Shown here: in pieces, positions 6,062 to 9,241 of the stretch | Layout: each line of letters begins with the position of its first letter | How positions within the stretch are numbered: position 1 is the first letter of the stretch | Assembly: GCA_031281895.1 (NCBI GenBank) | Contig: JAITET010000092.1 | Location: 1-9,241, forward strand | From: Puniceicoccales bacterium | GTDB taxonomy: Bacteria; Verrucomicrobiota; Verrucomicrobiia; Opitutales; JAIRKQ01 | DNA length: 9,241 nt | Direction of reading: 5' to 3' | Made by a program: the position numbers and the translations under genes | Notes under the pieces: model-generated | Database searches by the model: none | Told to the model about the DNA's origin: nothing | Seen by the model: the letters and a program-made list of their open reading frames with translations, nothing else

Positions 6062-7768
6062 ATGGAATCTACAGTTATGGAAGAGCTTCTTGCAGCACAT
6101 CCTATGGAGAAGCTTAAGGAAGATTTGGTTGTGAAGGGTATAGTTACGGGAATTCATGGAAATGAGGTTTCGGTCGACATAGGAGGGAAAGCAGAGGGTG
6201 TTGTCTCTGCCCTTGAGTTTAATGACATCGAATCCCTTGAGGTAGGCAGCGAAATCGATGTTTACATCGAGCGTTTGGAAGATAAATATGGCAATCCATT
6301 GATTTCACATGATAAGGCTTTGCAGAAGAAAAACTGGGCATTGATCGTCGAAAATTGCGAAGAAGGTTCGGTGCTTCCCGGCCGTGTAAAAGGCAAAGTT
6401 AAAGGCGGGTTGTTGGTAAATATTGGAGTAGATGCTTTTCTTCCCGCATCCCAGGTAGACACACAATCCCCCATCAATCTCGATCAATATATTGGGAACA
6501 CCTATGAGTTTAAAATTTTGAAAATCAATCAGGAACGCAAAAATATCATAATTTCGCGGCGGGAGTTGATTGAAGAAGAGCGCCAGGAAAAACGCCGACT
6601 GTTACTTAATGAAATTAAAGTTGGTGATATTTGCGAAGGTATCATCAAAAATACAACGGATTATGGAGCGTTTGTCGACATCGATGGATTGGATGGCCTC
6701 TTGCACATAACCGATATGAGTTGGGGACGCGTTTCACATCCAAATGATCTGGTAAAACCAGGGCAGAAGATTAATGTTATGGTTATAGGAATTGACCAGA
6801 AAAAGGAGCGATTTTCCCTTGGTCTGAAACAAACTATGCCAAATCCTTGGGATAACATCGAACAACGCTATCCGGTAGGATCAAAAGTTCATGGGAAAAT
6901 TGTAAATATGGTCCCCTATGGGGCATTCGCTGAGATAGAAAATGGCGTCGAGGGATTGATTCACCTCACGGAAATGTCGTGGACAAAGCGTATCAATAAG
7001 CCTAATGAGGTTGTAAGAATTGGACAGGAGGTGGATGCCATCGTCATAGAAATTTCTAAGGATGAGCAGAGAATCGCTTTGAGCCTAAAACAGGTCGAGG
7101 AAAACCCATGGGAAATGGTTTGCAGAAATTATCCCGTAGGAGCACATGTTCGAGGGAAAATACGCAACATGACAGCATATGGTGCTTTTGTTGAACTGGA
7201 AGAAGGTATCGATGGAATGATTCACGTCAGCGACATGAGTTGGACACGAAACATTAGTAACCCGAACGAATTTGTAAAAAAAGGAGATGAAGTCGATACA
7301 ATTGTATTAAATATAGACCAAGAGCAGCAAAGAATCGCCCTGGGAATTAAGCAGCTAACGGAAGATCCATGGCCAGAAATACAAAGAAAATATAAGGTCG
7401 GAGCTGTGGTGACTGGAACGGTAACGAGGATTGTTCCCTACGGTGCGTTTGTCAAATTGGAATATTATCTTGAAGGCCTAGTTCATTATCTCGAAGGATT
7501 AGTGCATATTAGTCAGATTTCGGAAACCCATGTGGATAAGGTAAAATCAGTACTCTCCGTCGGACAAGAAGTATCTGCTCGCGTGATAAAAATTGACCCA
7601 AATGATCGCCGAATCGGTCTATCGATAAAAGCAGCAAACTATGACGAAACAGCGTTTACCGAAGAAATGAAAGCTTTTGATAAAATTAAAAACACCAGTG
7701 AATTGGTTAGTTTATCTGACATGTTTTCTGATATTGACGAATCTCTGAGCCAAAGGGAAGAAGAATAA
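6062..7768 (+). CDS. rpsA: 30S ribosomal protein S1
   Basis: The 568-residue protein has six S1 (OB-fold) domains at about 21-86, 104-169, 187-256, 272-343, 358-430 and 445-524, followed by an acidic tail ending SLSQREEE. Domains 3-6 carry the YGAF(V/A) signature and are joined by repeated linkers of the form (N/D)PW--(I/V)--(R/K)Y-VG. E. coli S1 has six domains and 557 residues, so the architecture is full length. S1 binds mRNA on the small subunit and helps initiation on structured or weakly marked messages, which fits the many genes here without strong Shine-Dalgarno sites. In domain 6 the stretch YLEGLVH is present twice in a row (469-475 and 476-482). Start 6062 is preferred; ATG 6077 is a possible alternative. 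lysS follows 58 bases downstream. Confidence 0.95.
   Translation: MESTVMEELLAAHPMEKLKEDLVVKGIVTGIHGNEVSVDIGGKAEGVVSALEFNDIESLEVGSEIDVYIERLEDKYGNPLISHDKALQKKNWALIVENCEEGSVLPGRVKGKVKGGLLVNIGVDAFLPASQVDTQSPINLDQYIGNTYEFKILKINQERKNIIISRRELIEEERQEKRRLLLNEIKVGDICEGIIKNTTDYGAFVDIDGLDGLLHITDMSWGRVSHPNDLVKPGQKINVMVIGIDQKKERFSLGLKQTMPNPWDNIEQRYPVGSKVHGKIVNMVPYGAFAEIENGVEGLIHLTEMSWTKRINKPNEVVRIGQEVDAIVIEISKDEQRIALSLKQVEENPWEMVCRNYPVGAHVRGKIRNMTAYGAFVELEEGIDGMIHVSDMSWTRNISNPNEFVKKGDEVDTIVLNIDQEQQRIALGIKQLTEDPWPEIQRKYKVGAVVTGTVTRIVPYGAFVKLEYYLEGLVHYLEGLVHISQISETHVDKVKSVLSVGQEVSARVIKIDPNDRRIGLSIKAANYDETAFTEEMKAFDKIKNTSELVSLSDMFSDIDESLSQREEE
7466..7507 (+). repeat. rpsA: 21-base tandem duplication inside rpsA
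   Basis: Two adjacent 21-base units (7466-7486 and 7487-7507) each encode YLEGLVH. They match at 17 of 21 bases, and all four differences are synonymous (CTT/CTC, GGC/GGA, CTA/TTA, GTT/GTG). The other S1 domains of this protein have one copy of the equivalent segment (VEGLIH, IDGMIH, LDGLLH). Confidence 0.9.
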
Positions 7769-7778
7769 GAAGAATAGT

Positions 7779-7809
7779 CTAAAGAACCTCCTCCAGAGTG
7801 CTTCTTTAG
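7779..7809 (+). repeat. Inverted repeat between rpsA and lysS
   Basis: CTAAAGAA (7779-7786) and TTCTTTAG (7802-7809) are perfect 8-base arms around 15 bases. No T-run follows, so it is at best a weak terminator or an mRNA processing or stability element between two genes 58 bases apart. Confidence 0.35.
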
Positions 7810-7826
7810 CTAGGGATGTTTAGCAT

Positions 7827-9241
7827 ATGGCCAAGTTTGAAGAGAAAAAAATTGACGGAAGTGATGTCTATGCTATCCGCAGGGCAAAGCTGGAAGATAT
7901 GCGCAGGAATGGTTTTGATCCCTTTGGACAAAATTTCCCCAAAAAACATACATCTGAAGAAGCAAAAAGGCTCTACGTGGAAGGTTCTGAAGACCAACAA
8001 ACGGTCGATGTCGCTGGAAGGATTGTAACTTTTCGGCTGATGGGTAAGGCAAGTTTTGTGAAGATTTTGGACAGCGATGGACAAATTCAACTATACGTAT
8101 CGACCAATGACGTTGGCGAAGAACAGTATAAAAATTTTTCCAAATTTGATATCGGAGACATAGTGGGTGCAAGCGGAAAACTGTTCAAAACAAAAACTGG
8201 AGAAATTACGGTTCGCGTTAAAAGCATTTTGATGGTTGCAAAATCCCTACGGCCACTTCCGGAAAAATGGCACGGTTTGGTGGACAGTGACCAAATTTAT
8301 CGACAAAGGTATTTGGATTTGATCATTAACCAGGAATCCCGCGACAGGGCAAAAAAGCGATGTCAAATTGTAAAAGAAATTCGACGGTTTTTATGGAACA
8401 AAGGGTTTGAGGAAATGGAAACCCCCATTCTGCAAAATATTGTCGGAGGTGCGGCTGCACGACCATTTGAAACCTTTATGAATGCCCTTAACCAAAAGTG
8501 TTACCTAAGGATAGCAACGGAGCTTTTCCTGAAAAGGATGCTGGTGGCAGGATTTGATAAAGTTTTTGAAATCGGTAGAATTTTCAGAAATGAAGGGTTG
8601 TCACGCAAACACAACCCGGAATTCACAAGTATCGAAGTATATCAGGCATTTTCCGATTACAGAGGAATGATGATTCTAGTGCGTGAAATATTCCAGCACC
8701 TTTGCCAAACTGTCATTGGAACAACAACCATAGCAACCCACGATGGAACAATTATTGAACTCGGAGGGAAATGGGCCGAAAGGCGCTATGAAGACCTGAT
8801 TATCGAAGCGACAGGTGATGCCGACTGGTTTTCTTTTTCCAAAGAAAAAAAATTAAAACGATGCAAAGATCTTTCAATCGAAGTTAATCCAAACAATGAA
8901 GATTTTGAAATAACGAATGATGTTTATGGCAAAATAGTTGAACCTGGGCTTATTCAACCTACCTTTGTTACCAATTTGCCGAAAGAATTGTGCCCGCTTG
9001 CAAAAATAAATAAAACGGACAACCGTTATCTGGATGTCTTCGAATTGTGCATAAATGGTCAAGAAATCGCACCGGCTTATTCCGAACAAAATGATCCATT
9101 TGTGCAGCGGGAAATGTTCGAAAAGCAAATCGGCGAAGAAAAACACAACCTGGACAATGAATTTTTATTATCTTTGGAATATGGCATGCCTCCGGCGGGT
9201 GGCATGGGCATCGGAATAGATAGATTGGTCATTTTGTTAAC
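7827..9241 (+). CDS. lysS: Lysyl-tRNA synthetase, class II, 3' end beyond the window
   Basis: The frame from ATG 7827 is open to the right edge, giving 471 codons; E. coli LysS has about 505 residues, so only a short C-terminal piece is missing. The enzyme charges tRNA-Lys with lysine using ATP. The N-terminal part (about 60-145) is the OB-fold anticodon-binding domain (VDVAGRIVTFRLMGKASFVK). The class II catalytic domain follows, with motif 1 region FEEMETPILQ, the GGAAARPF segment, motif 2 FRNEGLSRKHNPEFT, the lysine-site stretch EIAPAYSEQNDP and motif 3 GMPPAGGMGIGIDR near the edge. All key blocks are intact. AGGGA (7812-7816) lies 10 bases before the ATG. The gene follows rpsA closely and could be cotranscribed, depending on the inverted repeat between them. 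Confidence 0.95.
   Translation, partial: MAKFEEKKIDGSDVYAIRRAKLEDMRRNGFDPFGQNFPKKHTSEEAKRLYVEGSEDQQTVDVAGRIVTFRLMGKASFVKILDSDGQIQLYVSTNDVGEEQYKNFSKFDIGDIVGASGKLFKTKTGEITVRVKSILMVAKSLRPLPEKWHGLVDSDQIYRQRYLDLIINQESRDRAKKRCQIVKEIRRFLWNKGFEEMETPILQNIVGGAAARPFETFMNALNQKCYLRIATELFLKRMLVAGFDKVFEIGRIFRNEGLSRKHNPEFTSIEVYQAFSDYRGMMILVREIFQHLCQTVIGTTTIATHDGTIIELGGKWAERRYEDLIIEATGDADWFSFSKEKKLKRCKDLSIEVNPNNEDFEITNDVYGKIVEPGLIQPTFVTNLPKELCPLAKINKTDNRYLDVFELCINGQEIAPAYSEQNDPFVQREMFEKQIGEEKHNLDNEFLLSLEYGMPPAGGMGIGIDRLVILL

Overview
The window looks like an A+T-rich bacterial chromosome segment, most likely from a host-associated member of the Verrucomicrobiota (Opitutia / Puniceicoccales-like). That placement is an inference. 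It rests mainly on the zinc-free L33 with its long 'VSRYMSTRNKK...FLKRHTLHRE' form and on the style of FabD, S1 and LysRS; no search was run.

Left third (1-2922), minus strand: two tandem, diverged copies of one unrecognised gene family. The first (1-1135) runs off the left edge. The second (1408-2829) is complete but seems to have lost its original C-terminal tail by a one-base frameshift. Both encode hydrophobic proteins without a signal peptide. Their C-terminal halves share two closely spaced membrane segments and a strongly conserved block (TDE-ISRQRS-YLT--GLK-CYSA). The second copy has a long N-terminal extension made of seven degenerate copies of a short amphipathic unit that occurs once in the first. 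The upstream regions are also conserved: both have a palindrome near GTAAAAATTTTTAC and a sigma70-like promoter whose -10 box lies only 6-7 bases from the ATG, which suggests leaderless transcripts. This is the least explained and most interesting part of the window.

Boundary (2923-3480): a decayed IS630-type transposase fragment with a stop and several frameshifts, then a perfect 40-base palindrome that probably terminates the next minus-strand gene.

Right two thirds (3486-9241): a PAP2-family phosphatase on the minus strand, then a plus-strand housekeeping series: rpmG (L33), fabD (malonyl-CoA:ACP transacylase), a dCMP deaminase, a probable terminator, rpsA (ribosomal protein S1) and lysS (lysyl-tRNA synthetase, cut by the right edge). 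Together these serve translation, the start of fatty acid synthesis, and dUMP supply for thymidylate. The rpsA gene carries an in-frame 21-base tandem duplication (YLEGLVH twice) inside its last S1 domain; all four differences between the two copies are synonymous.
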